DNA from: Pseudomonadota bacterium
GTDB taxonomy: Bacteria; Pseudomonadota; Gammaproteobacteria; Burkholderiales; Burkholderiaceae_E
Direction: 5' to 3'
Assembly (NCBI GenBank): GCA_023389055.1
Contig: JAEWFA010000004.1
Coordinates: 1-15,793, forward strand
DNA length: 15,793 nucleotides
The notes below the pieces were generated by a model. The model ran no database searches. It saw only the letters and a list, made by a program, of their open reading frames with translations, and was not told where the DNA came from. Of this stretch, positions 1-5,669 are shown one piece after another. The stretch's first letter is position 1. The number at the start of each line of letters is the position of its first letter. A program made the position numbers and the translations under genes.

Positions 1-37
1 GGTGGGCGCGGGCGTGGTGACGAAGGTGGTCGAGTGA
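1..37 (+). CDS. tuf: Elongation factor Tu, C-terminal end only (partial)
   Basis: Reading from base 2, the last 11 codons before the TGA at 35-37 give VGAGVVTKVVE, the usual C-terminus of bacterial EF-Tu (E. coli-type ends read VGAGVV-K-). EF-Tu is the GTPase that delivers aminoacyl-tRNA to the ribosome. A tuf gene directly upstream of rpsJ is the normal arrangement in proteobacteria, which supports the call. Only domain 3's final strand is inside the window, so nothing can be said about the GTPase domain or about which tuf copy this is. Confidence 0.85.
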   Translation, partial: VGAGVVTKVVE

Positions 38-39
38 AC

Positions 40-129
40 GTGAAGGGTCAAGGGTGAAGGGTAAAGGGGAAAAGCCTCGGCGGCGGAAGCCGGCTCGGCC
101 CCCTTCACCCTTTACCCTTCTCCCTTCAC
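40..129. repeat. Heptad-repeat inverted element, copy 1
   Basis: The left arm (40-69) is a run of 7-base units GTGAAGG, GTCAAGG, GTGAAGG, GTAAAGG. The right arm (100-129) is their reverse complement with the same period (CCTTCAC, CCTTTAC, CCTTCTC, CCTTCAC). The arms match at 26 of 30 positions when one is reverse-complemented. The 30-base centre (70-99) contains a small CGGC-GGAA-GCCG hairpin (81-92). A second copy of the same design lies at 12485-12584. As RNA it would fold into a long stem, but no T run follows it, so it does not look like a simple terminator. I do not recognise a named family. It could be a dispersed genomic repeat or a transcript-stabilising structure. Confidence 0.85.
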
Positions 130-140
130 TCGGAAAATAA

Positions 141-159
141 TGCCGCGCTTCGCGCGGCA
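141..159 (+). other. Perfect hairpin in the rpsJ leader
   Basis: TGCCGCGC, loop TTC, GCGCGGCA: an 8-bp perfect stem ending 8 bases before the GGAAAG ribosome binding site of rpsJ. No T run follows closely enough for a canonical terminator. It could shape access to the rpsJ initiation region. The same 7-mer pair, in swapped order, forms the hairpin directly after rpsJ (510-526). Confidence 0.7.
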
Positions 160-176
160 CGCTCTTTGGAAAGAAA

Positions 177-509
177 ATGCCGAACCAGAAGATCCGTATC
201 CGCCTGAAGGCGTTCGACTATCGGCTGATCGACCAGTCGGCGGCGGAAATCGTCGACACGGCCAAGCGCACGGGCGCCGTCGTTCGCGGCCCGGTGCCGC
301 TGCCCACGCGCATCGAGCGCTACGACGTGCTGCGCTCGCCGCACGTCAACAAGACTTCGCGCGACCAGTTCGAGATGCGCACGCACCAGCGCTTGATGGA
401 CATCGTCGATCCCACCGACAAGACCATCGACGCGCTGACCAAGCTCGACCTGCCTGCAGGCGTCGACGTGAAGATCTACGTCCATCAGGCGGAAGGCTGG
501 CGCGGTTGA
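177..509 (+). CDS. rpsJ: 30S ribosomal protein S10
   Basis: S10 sits in the 30S head and, as NusE, pairs with NusB in transcription antitermination and contacts NusG. The 110-residue product starts MPNQKIRIRLKAFDYRLIDQ and carries the family hallmarks AEIVDTAKRTGA, GPVPLPTR and SPHVNK near residues 24-60. The ATG at 177 has GGAAAG 3 bases upstream of the A-rich spacer and gives the standard N-terminus. E. coli S10 is 103 residues; here the C-terminus runs on about seven residues past the usual end (GVDVKI then YVHQAEGWRG). It is the first gene of the S10 block but is separated from rplC by 119 bp that contain a promoter-like sequence, so it may be partly its own transcription unit. Confidence 0.98.
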   Translation: MPNQKIRIRLKAFDYRLIDQSAAEIVDTAKRTGAVVRGPVPLPTRIERYDVLRSPHVNKTSRDQFEMRTHQRLMDIVDPTDKTIDALTKLDLPAGVDVKIYVHQAEGWRG

Positions 510-536
510 GCGCGGCTGTGCCGCGCATGCTATAAT
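506..536 (+). promoter_or_regulatory. Putative extended -10 promoter for rplC and the rest of the S10 block
   Basis: TGCTATAAT at 528-536 is a full-consensus -10 (TATAAT, 531-536) with the TGn extension. The best -35 is TTGAGC at 506-511, overlapping the rpsJ stop, with a 19-base spacer that is longer than ideal; an extended -10 can compensate for that. The bases after the -10 are CGCGG, a G+C-rich discriminator of the sort found in rRNA and ribosomal promoters under ppGpp/DksA control. Stringent regulation is an inference from that. The first transcribed base would be near 543-545. Confidence 0.65.
510..526 (+). other. Perfect hairpin directly after rpsJ
   Basis: GCGCGGC, loop TGT, GCCGCGC: a 7-bp perfect stem starting on the base after the rpsJ stop codon. 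It ends one base before the extended -10 element at 528-536, so it fills most of the -35/-10 spacer of the putative rplC promoter. As RNA it could cap the 3' end of an rpsJ message. The next T run (TTTTTT, 544-549) is too far away for a classic intrinsic terminator. Confidence 0.7.
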
Positions 537-628
537 CGCGGTCTTTTTTCGGGGCGGTGCGGCAGGCACAGCACTGACGCGACGCCCACGCATCACCTGG
601 CCAATCGCAGCCGGGATCGGAGAGAACA
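510..628 (+). other. rpsJ-rplC intergenic region (119 bp)
   Basis: It contains, in order, the post-rpsJ hairpin (510-526), the extended -10 (528-536), a T-rich stretch (543-549), an otherwise unremarkable leader, and the rplC ribosome binding site GGAGAGA at 619-625. In E. coli the rpsJ-rplC gap is only a few tens of bases and lacks a promoter, so this one is enlarged. Confidence 0.7.
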
Positions 629-1315
629 ATGAGCCTTGGCCTTGTGGGGCGCAAGGTCGGCATGATGCGCATCTTCACCGGTGAGGGCGACTCCATCCCG
701 GTGACGGTGCTCGACGTGTCCGGCAATCGCGTCACCCAGATCAAGACCGTCGACAACGACGGGTACAGCGCCGTGCAGGTTGCCTACGGCACGCGTCGCG
801 CCAGTCGCGTCACGAAGGCGCAGGCCGGCCACTTCGCGAAGGCCGGCGTCGAAGCCGGTTCCATCGTCCGTGAATTCGTCGCTCCGTCCGAGGCGCTGGG
901 CGAATTGCAGCCGGGCGCCGAACTGAAGGCAGGGATGTTCTCCGCCGGCCAGAAGGTCGACGTGCACGGCACGTCGATCGGCAAGGGCTTCGCCGGAACC
1001 ATCAAGCGTCACAACTTCGGGTCGGGTCGCGCCACGCACGGCAACTCGCGTTCGCACAACGTGCCGGGCTCGATCGGCATGGCGCAGGACCCGGGCCGCG
1101 TGTTCCCCGGCAAGCGCATGTCGGGCCATCTCGGCGATGTCGCCTGCACGGTGCAGAACCTCGAGGTCGCCCGCGTCGACGAGGAGCGCGGACTGCTCCT
1201 CGTGCGCGGCGCGGTGCCCGGTGCACGCAACGGCAACGTCGTCGTCACGCCGGCGGTGCGCACGCCTGCCCTCGGCAAGAAGGCCGGCGGCGGCACGAAG
1301 ACCGGCAAGGCCTGA
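629..1315 (+). CDS. rplC: 50S ribosomal protein L3
   Basis: L3 is an early 23S rRNA binder that helps start 50S assembly; its central extension reaches towards the peptidyl-transferase centre. The 228-residue product opens MSLGLVGRKVGMMRIFTGEG. Its extension motif reads ATHGNSRSHNVPGSIG followed by MAQDPGRVFPGKRMSGHLG (about residues 131-170); the glutamine here lies in the segment methylated by PrmB in E. coli. ATG 629 is preceded by GGAGAGA. The length exceeds E. coli L3 (209) mainly through a Gly/Lys-rich tail, RTPALGKKAGGGTKTGKA. It is the first gene downstream of the putative promoter at 506-536 and lies 11 bp before rplD. Confidence 0.98.
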   Translation: MSLGLVGRKVGMMRIFTGEGDSIPVTVLDVSGNRVTQIKTVDNDGYSAVQVAYGTRRASRVTKAQAGHFAKAGVEAGSIVREFVAPSEALGELQPGAELKAGMFSAGQKVDVHGTSIGKGFAGTIKRHNFGSGRATHGNSRSHNVPGSIGMAQDPGRVFPGKRMSGHLGDVACTVQNLEVARVDEERGLLLVRGAVPGARNGNVVVTPAVRTPALGKKAGGGTKTGKA

Positions 1316-1326
1316 GGAGCGCACGA

Positions 1327-1959
1327 ATGGAACTGAAAGTGCTCGACGCACAGGGCCAGGCCGCCTCGAAGGTCGAGGCGCCCGACACGATCTTCGGGCG
1401 TGAGTTCAACGAGCCGTTGATCCACCAGGTCGTCACCGCGTACCGCTCCAACGCGCGCAGCGCCAATCGCGCGCAGAAAGACCGCTCGCAGGTGCGCCAC
1501 TCCACGAAGAAGCCGTGGCGGCAGAAGGGAACGGGCCGCGCGCGTGCCGGCATGACGTCCAGCCCGCTGTGGCGTGGCGGCGGCAAGATCTTCCCGAACT
1601 CGCCCGACGAGAACTACACGCACAAGGTGAACCGGCGCATGTATCGCGCCGCGATCTGCTCGATTCTTTCGCAGCTCTCGCGCGAAGGCCGCGTCGCCGT
1701 CATCGACGGGCTCGTCGTCGACGCGCCGAAGACGAAGCTGCTGGCCGACAAGATCAAGGCGATGGGCCTGGGCGTGAACGGCGACTCGGTGCTGGTCATC
1801 ACCGACAACATCGACGAGAACCTCTACCTGGCCTCGCGCAACCTGCCGCACGTGCTCGTGCTCGAGCCGCGGCACGCCGACCCCGTTTCGCTGGTCCACT
1901 TCTCGAAAGTGCTGATCACGCGGCCGGCGCTGGCGCGCGTGCAGGAGATGCTGGCATGA
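1327..1959 (+). CDS. rplD: 50S ribosomal protein L4
   Basis: L4 binds 23S rRNA early and its long loop lines the exit-tunnel constriction with L22. The 210-residue product begins MELKVLDAQGQAASKVEAPD. The tunnel loop KKPWRQKGTGRARAG is at residues 61-75, the region where E. coli macrolide-resistance changes map. The C-terminal half has VDAPKTKLLADK and ends RVQEMLA, as in E. coli. The ribosome binding site GAGGA (1315-1319) and ATG 1327 fix the start. The stop overlaps the rplW start (ATGA, 1956-1959), implying translational coupling. In gammaproteobacteria L4 represses its own operon through the S10 leader; I see no such leader here. Confidence 0.98.
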   Translation: MELKVLDAQGQAASKVEAPDTIFGREFNEPLIHQVVTAYRSNARSANRAQKDRSQVRHSTKKPWRQKGTGRARAGMTSSPLWRGGGKIFPNSPDENYTHKVNRRMYRAAICSILSQLSREGRVAVIDGLVVDAPKTKLLADKIKAMGLGVNGDSVLVITDNIDENLYLASRNLPHVLVLEPRHADPVSLVHFSKVLITRPALARVQEMLA

Positions 1960-2252
1960 ACACCGAACGTCTGATGACGGTGCTGGTTGCGCCGATCGTC
2001 TCCGAGAAGGCGACGATGATCGCCGAGAAGCGCAACCAGGTCGCGTTCCGCGTGCTGCAGGACGCCTCCAAGGACGAGATCCGCGCCGCCGTCGAGTTGC
2101 TGTTCAAGGTGCAGGTCGAGTCGGTGCAGGTCCTGAACCAGAAAGGCAAGAGCCGGCGCTTCGGCCGCTTCCAGGGGCGCCGCCGCAACGTCCGCAAGGC
2201 GTACGTGAGCCTGAAGGAAGGCCAGGAAATCAACTTCGCAGAGGCCGCGTGA
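1956..2252 (+). CDS. rplW: 50S ribosomal protein L23
   Basis: L23 lies at the tunnel exit and docks trigger factor and the signal recognition particle. The 98-residue product starts MNTERLMTVLVAPIVSEKAT. Glu17 in VSEK corresponds to the E. coli residue (Glu18) that contacts trigger factor. The basic GRFQGRRRNVRKAYVSLKEG segment near the C-terminus is typical. The ATG overlaps the rplD stop by four bases. The same frame is open far upstream inside rplD, but only this start gives the family N-terminus. The stop TGA (2250-2252) shares a base with the rplB ATG. Confidence 0.98.
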   Translation: MNTERLMTVLVAPIVSEKATMIAEKRNQVAFRVLQDASKDEIRAAVELLFKVQVESVQVLNQKGKSRRFGRFQGRRRNVRKAYVSLKEGQEINFAEAA

Positions 2253-3070
2253 TGGCTGTCGTAAAGACCAAGCCCACTTCGCCGGGCCGCCGCTCGATGG
2301 TGAAGGTCGTCAACCCCGGGCTGCACAAGGGCCGCCCGGTCGATGCGCTCACCGAAAGCAAGAAGCGCGGATCGGGCCGCAACAACCTCGGGCGCATCAC
2401 CACGCGCCATCGCGGCGGCGGTCACAAGGCGCATTACCGCATCGTCGACTTCCGGCGCAACAAGGACGGCATCGCGGCGAAGGTCGAGCGGCTCGAGTAC
2501 GACCCGAACCGTTCGGCGCATCTGGCGCTGCTGTGCTATGCCGACGGCGAGCGCCGGTACATCCTCGCGCCGCGCGGCGTCGCGGTCGGCGCGGAGTTGA
2601 TGAACGGCGCCGAGGCCCCGATCCGTCCGGGCAACACGCTGCCGATCCGCAACATTCCGGTCGGCGCGTCGATCCACTGCATCGAGATGATGCCCGGCAA
2701 GGGCGCGCAACTCGCCCGTTCGGCGGGCGCGTCGGCGCGGCTGCTGGCGCGCGAAGGCGCCTATGCGTCGCTGCGGTTGCGTTCGGGCGAGATCCGCCGG
2801 GTGCACATCGAGTGCCGCGCGACGATCGGCGAGGTCGGCAACGAGGAGCACAGCCTGCGCCAGATCGGCAAGGCCGGCGCCACCCGCTGGCGCGGCATCC
2901 GTCCCACCGTTCGCGGCGAGACGATGAACCCGGTCGACCACCCGCACGGCGGACGCACGCGAGGCAACCGCCACCCGGTTTCGCCGTGGGGAGTGCCGAC
3001 GAAGGGCTACAAGACGCGCAAGAACAAGCGCACCGATTCGATGATCGTGCAGCGTCGCGGCCGCAAGTAA
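2252..3070 (+). CDS. rplB: 50S ribosomal protein L2, with a shortened HPHGG loop
   Basis: L2 is a primary 23S rRNA binder needed for subunit association and peptidyl-transferase activity. The 272-residue product begins MAVVKTKPTSPGRRSMVKVV and keeps RYILAPRG, AGNTLP-type and GKAGATRWRGIRPTVRG motifs. His230 in DHPHGG corresponds to the essential E. coli His229. The loop after it is unusual: residues 229-242 read DHPHGGRTRGNRHP, where nearly all bacteria have HPHGGGEGR, consistent with an in-frame loss of Gly-Glu-Gly. I chose ATG 2252 (TGATG overlap with the rplW stop) over the GTG three bases upstream because MAVVK is the family start. Confidence 0.98.
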   Translation: MAVVKTKPTSPGRRSMVKVVNPGLHKGRPVDALTESKKRGSGRNNLGRITTRHRGGGHKAHYRIVDFRRNKDGIAAKVERLEYDPNRSAHLALLCYADGERRYILAPRGVAVGAELMNGAEAPIRPGNTLPIRNIPVGASIHCIEMMPGKGAQLARSAGASARLLAREGAYASLRLRSGEIRRVHIECRATIGEVGNEEHSLRQIGKAGATRWRGIRPTVRGETMNPVDHPHGGRTRGNRHPVSPWGVPTKGYKTRKNKRTDSMIVQRRGRK

Positions 3071-3082
3071 CGAGAGATCCTT

Positions 3083-3364
3083 ATGGCACGTTCCGTGAAG
3101 AAGGGCCCGTTCGTAGACGGGCACCTGATGAAGAAGGTCGACGCCGCGCTCGCGACGAAGGACAAGAAGCCGATCCGTACGTGGTCGCGCCGATCGACGA
3201 TCGTCCCCGAGTTCATCGGGCTGACGATCGCCGTGCACAACGGCAAGCAGCACGTCCCGGTGTACATCAACGAGAACATGGTCGGGCACAAGCTCGGCGA
3301 GTTCGCGCTGACGCGCACCTTCAAGGGCCACGCCGCCGACCGCAAGGCGCAGGTCCGGCGCTGA
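3083..3364 (+). CDS. rpsS: 30S ribosomal protein S19
   Basis: S19 sits in the 30S head next to S13 and contacts the A-site finger and tRNA region. The 93-residue product, MARSVKKGPFVDGHLMKKVD onwards, contains RTWSRRSTIVPEFIG (about residues 33-47) and the conserved NMVGHKLGEFALTRTFKGH (about 65-83). The length matches the family (E. coli 92). The ribosome binding site GAGAG lies at 3072-3076 before ATG 3083. It is 12 bp after rplB and 30 bp before rplV, in the invariant S10-operon order. Confidence 0.98.
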   Translation: MARSVKKGPFVDGHLMKKVDAALATKDKKPIRTWSRRSTIVPEFIGLTIAVHNGKQHVPVYINENMVGHKLGEFALTRTFKGHAADRKAQVRR

Positions 3365-3394
3365 CGCGAACCTGGGCAAGAAGGGGTACTGCGA

Positions 3395-3727
3395 ATGGAA
3401 ACGCGAGCCATCCTGAGGGGTGTGCACCTGTCGGCACAGAAGGGCCGGCTGGTGGCCGACCTCGTGCGCGGCAAGCCGGTCGAGCAGGCGCTGAACATCC
3501 TGCATTTCTCGCCGAAGAAGGCGTCGAAGATCGTGCGCAAGGTGATCGAATCGGCGATCGCCAACGCCGAGCACAACGACGGCGCCGACATCGACGAGTT
3601 GAAGGTCAAGACGATCCACGTCGAGAAGGGCGCGTCGCTGCGCCGCTTCGCTGCCCGTGCCAAGGGCCGCGGCGCGCGCATCGAGAAGCAGACGTGCCAC
3701 ATTTTCGTCACCGTCGCCGACAAGTGA
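3395..3727 (+). CDS. rplV: 50S ribosomal protein L22
   Basis: L22 spans the 50S from the surface to the exit tunnel, where its beta-hairpin narrows the tunnel opposite L4. The 110-residue product (E. coli 110) starts METRAILRGVHLSAQKGRLV and has the family signatures VRGKPVEQALNIL and ANAEHN. The tunnel hairpin region GASLRRFAARAKGRGARIEK is near residues 81-100, ending in the usual CHIFV strand. ATG 3395 is the only start giving this N-terminus. A 59-bp gap follows before rpsC. Confidence 0.98.
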   Translation: METRAILRGVHLSAQKGRLVADLVRGKPVEQALNILHFSPKKASKIVRKVIESAIANAEHNDGADIDELKVKTIHVEKGASLRRFAARAKGRGARIEKQTCHIFVTVADK

Positions 3728-3786
3728 CCGCCGTACGCACAAACGAGCGCACGCAGATGAGCTGCACGCGCTGCTGAGGGAACGAG

Positions 3787-4683
3787 ATGGGACAGAAGAT
3801 TCACCCGACGGGATTCCGGCTGCCGGTCACGCGAAACTGGTCGTCGCGCTGGTACGCCACGGGCGATCAGTTCGCGCAGACGCTGAACGACGACATCAAG
3901 GTGCGCGAGTACCTGCGCCGCAAGCTGCGCACCGCGTCGGTCAGCCGCGTGCTGATCGAGCGTCCGGCCAAGAACGCGCGAATCACGATCTACTCGGCGC
4001 GCCCCGGTGTCGTCATCGGCAAGAAGGGCGAGGACATCGAGATGCTCAAGGGCGACCTGCAGCGGCTGATGGCCGTGCCGGTACACGTGAACATCGAAGA
4101 GGTGCGCAAGCCCGAGATCGACGCGCAGCTGATCGCCGACTCGATCACGCAGCAGCTCGAGAAACGCATCATGTTCCGCCGCGCGATGAAGCGCGCGATG
4201 CAGAACGCCATGCGCCTGGGCGCGCAGGGCATCAAGATCATGAGCTCGGGGCGCCTGAACGGCATCGAGATCGCGCGCCGCGAGTGGTATCGCGAGGGTC
4301 GCGTGCCGCTGCACACGCTGCGTGCCGACGTCGATTACGGCACCTCCGAGGCGCGCACCACCTACGGCATCATCGGCGTGAAGGTCTGGGTCTACAAGGG
4401 CGACACGCTGGGGCGCAACGAGGCCCCGCTGGGCGGCGAGAAGGAAGCCGCGCTCGCGCCGGACAAGGACGACCGTCGCGGGCGCCGCCCGCCCGGACGG
4501 CCCGGTGCGCGCGGACCTCGCCGTCGGGGCGAGGCCGAGGTGCAGACCGCCGAGAAGACCGCCGACGCCGCCGAGGCGCCGAAGGCCCCGGCCAAGCGGG
4601 TGCGCAAAGTCGCCGGCGCCACGGTTGCGGGCGACGGCGAGAAGAAGGGCGACAGCGGGCCTTCGCGCCCGAACCAGGAGTGA
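3787..4683 (+). CDS. rpsC: 30S ribosomal protein S3, with a long charged C-terminal tail
   Basis: S3 forms the mRNA entry site with S4 and S5. The 298-residue product starts MGQKIHPTGFRLPVTRNWSS. The KH-domain GxxG loop is GKKG at 78-81. Arg131, Arg132 and Lys135 match the E. coli residues implicated in mRNA helicase activity. The conserved core ends near residue 210 (KVWVYKGDTLGR). Beyond it is an ~88-residue tail rich in Arg, Gly, Pro, Ala and Lys that is probably disordered. E. coli S3 is 233 residues; betaproteobacterial S3 often has an extended tail, and this one is at the long end. The start has a ribosome binding site GAGGGAACGAG just upstream. The stop is 3 bp before rplP. Confidence 0.97.
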   Translation: MGQKIHPTGFRLPVTRNWSSRWYATGDQFAQTLNDDIKVREYLRRKLRTASVSRVLIERPAKNARITIYSARPGVVIGKKGEDIEMLKGDLQRLMAVPVHVNIEEVRKPEIDAQLIADSITQQLEKRIMFRRAMKRAMQNAMRLGAQGIKIMSSGRLNGIEIARREWYREGRVPLHTLRADVDYGTSEARTTYGIIGVKVWVYKGDTLGRNEAPLGGEKEAALAPDKDDRRGRRPPGRPGARGPRRRGEAEVQTAEKTADAAEAPKAPAKRVRKVAGATVAGDGEKKGDSGPSRPNQE

Positions 4684-4686
4684 GCG

Positions 4687-5103
4687 ATGCTGCAACCCGC
4701 TCGACGCAAGTACCGGAAGGAACAGAAGGGCCGCAACAAGGGCCTGGCCACGCGCGGCGCATCGGTCGCCTTCGGTGAGTTCGGACTGAAGGCCACCGGC
4801 CGCGGCCGGCTCACTGCGCGCCAGATCGAGGCGGCACGTCGCGCAATGACGCGCCACATCAAGCGCGGCGGTCGCATCTGGATCCGCATCTTCCCCGACA
4901 AACCGGTCTCGAAGAAGCCTGCCGAGGTCCGCATGGGCAGCGGCAAGGGCAACCCCGAGTTCTACGTGGCCGAGATCCAGCCGGGCAAGGTGCTCTACGA
5001 GATGGACGGCGTGAACGAGGCGCTCGCGCGCGAGGCCTTCGCGCTGGCGGCGGCGAAGCTGCCGATCGGCACGGTGTTCGTCGCCCGCATGGTCGGCGCC
5101 TGA
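4687..5103 (+). CDS. rplP: 50S ribosomal protein L16
   Basis: L16 contacts the A- and P-site tRNA elbows and is a late 50S assembly factor. The 138-residue product starts MLQPARRKYRKEQKGRNKGL. It carries FGEFGLKATGRGRLTARQIE (about 29-48), RGGRIWIRIFPDKPVSKKP (60-78) and MGSGKGNPEFYVAEIQPGKV (83-102). Arg82 aligns with the E. coli Arg81 that is hydroxylated by the oxygenase YcfD/RoxA; whether that happens here is unknown. It begins 3 bp after the rpsC stop, with a GAG-rich binding site inside the rpsC 3' end, so it is likely translated by coupling. Confidence 0.98.
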   Translation: MLQPARRKYRKEQKGRNKGLATRGASVAFGEFGLKATGRGRLTARQIEAARRAMTRHIKRGGRIWIRIFPDKPVSKKPAEVRMGSGKGNPEFYVAEIQPGKVLYEMDGVNEALAREAFALAAAKLPIGTVFVARMVGA

Positions 5104-5127
5104 CCGTTTTCATCGAAGGACATCGCG

Positions 5128-5322
5128 ATGACCACCAATGAATTGCGCGGGCTGGATTCCGCCGCGCTGAAGAAGGAGCTCGACGACCTGCTCCGCGCGC
5201 ATTTTTCGCTGCGCATGCAGATCGCGACGCAGCAGTTGAACAACACCAGCCAGCTGGGCAAGACGCGCCGCGCCATCGCGCGGGTGCGCACGATCATGAA
5301 CGAGAAGGCATCGGGCAAATGA
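5128..5322 (+). CDS. rpmC: 50S ribosomal protein L29
   Basis: L29 is a small helical protein next to L23 at the tunnel exit. The 64-residue product begins MTTNELRGLDSAALKKELDD and contains the signature LFxLRxQxATxQL in the form HFSLRMQIATQQLNNTSQLG, then the arginine-rich KTRRAIARVRTIMNE helix. The length equals the usual 63-65. The binding site GAAGGA (5115-5120) precedes ATG 5128. The stop overlaps the rpsQ start (ATGA). Confidence 0.98.
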   Translation: MTTNELRGLDSAALKKELDDLLRAHFSLRMQIATQQLNNTSQLGKTRRAIARVRTIMNEKASGK

Positions 5323-5618
5323 CGACGAGCGAAGCCATTGCCGCAACGACGGCGCCCGCGGGCGCGACGGGCACCAAGCGGACGCTGCTCGGTCGCGTGG
5401 TGAGCAACAAGATGCAGAAGACGGTCACCGTGCTCGTCGAGCGTCGCGTGATGCACCCCGTCTATCGCAAGTACATCGTGCGCAGCACGAAGTACCACGC
5501 GCACACCGAAGCGCCGTACAACGAGGGCGACCTGGTCGAGATCCAGGAAGGCCGTCCGATGTCGCGCACGAAGTCCTGGTCGGTGACGCGCCTGGTTCGC
5601 TCCGCCCCGGGCGTCTGA
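5319..5618 (+). CDS. rpsQ: 30S ribosomal protein S17, N-terminally extended
   Basis: S17 is a primary binder of the 16S rRNA 5' domain, an OB-fold protein. The 99-residue product has the family core RTLLGRVVSNKMQKTVTVLV, RKYIVRSTKYHAHTE, and NEGDLVEIQEGRPMSRTKSW. E. coli S17 is 84 residues; the difference is an Ala/Thr-rich lead (MTTSEAIAATTAPAGATGTK). No alternative ATG/GTG closer to the core is present, and the ATGA overlap with rpmC supports this start. It is the last gene of the S10 block; the spc promoter region follows. Confidence 0.97.
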   Translation: MTTSEAIAATTAPAGATGTKRTLLGRVVSNKMQKTVTVLVERRVMHPVYRKYIVRSTKYHAHTEAPYNEGDLVEIQEGRPMSRTKSWSVTRLVRSAPGV

Positions 5619-5637
5619 GCGCGCCCCGGAAGCCGTC

Positions 5638-5660
5638 GGCTTGCGCAACCCGCGCAAGCC
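5638..5660 (+). other. Perfect 9-bp hairpin after rpsQ
   Basis: GGCTTGCGC, loop AACCC, GCGCAAGCC: a perfect 9-bp stem 20 bases past the rpsQ stop. It ends exactly where the extended -10 of the spc promoter begins, and its left arm contains the only -35-like hexamer. No T run follows directly (the next is GGTTTTCC), so termination is uncertain. The position mirrors that of the hairpin at 510-526. Confidence 0.75.
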
Positions 5661-5669
5661 TGCCATAAT
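5641..5669 (+). promoter_or_regulatory. Putative spc operon promoter (extended -10)
   Basis: TGCCATAAT at 5661-5669 is an extended -10 (CATAAT, one mismatch to consensus). TTGCGC at 5641-5646 gives a weak -35 (TTG match) at the ideal 17-base spacing. The G+C-rich CGCGG discriminator follows, as at the rplC promoter. In E. coli the spc promoter also lies between rpsQ and rplN, with a similar gap length, which supports the assignment. Stringent control is inferred from the discriminator only. Confidence 0.7.

Larger units (their letters stand above)
38..176 (+). other. tuf-rpsJ intergenic region (139 bp)
   Basis: The gap holds a heptad inverted repeat (40-129), then a short perfect hairpin (141-159), then the rpsJ ribosome binding site GGAAAG at 168-173. 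I see no convincing -35/-10 pair. An AATAAT at 136-141 resembles a -10 box but has no -35 partner at the right distance. rpsJ may therefore be read from a tuf or further-upstream promoter, through both structures. Confidence 0.7.

Noticed and set aside
136..141. AATAAT as an rpsJ -10 box
   Set aside because: No -35-like hexamer at 15-19 bases upstream; that position lies in the CCTTCAC repeat arm.
2249..2251. GTG one codon upstream as the rplB start (and likewise 6488 for rplE)
   Set aside because: The following ATG gives the family N-terminus (MAVVK, MAD) and the compact TGATG overlap.
1916..3742. 608-codon open frame on the minus strand opposite rplW, rplB, rpsS and rplV
   Set aside because: It lies antisense to well-conserved genes in a G+C-rich sequence where stop codons are rare; its composition (Arg/Ala/Leu/Asp-rich, no recognisable domain) is that of a shadow frame.
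3757..3777. Six-codon mini-frame MSCTRC ending 9 bases before rpsC
   Set aside because: It has no binding site and no amino-acid pattern of a known leader peptide; a frame this short is expected by chance.
3728..3786. Promoter or insertion in the rplV-rpsC gap
   Set aside because: The 59 bases show no -10, repeat or strong hairpin; it reads as an ordinary spacer.
3007..4857. 616-codon minus-strand frame opposite rpsS-rplP
   Set aside because: Same reasoning: it covers four known + strand genes, has no family motifs and no binding site.
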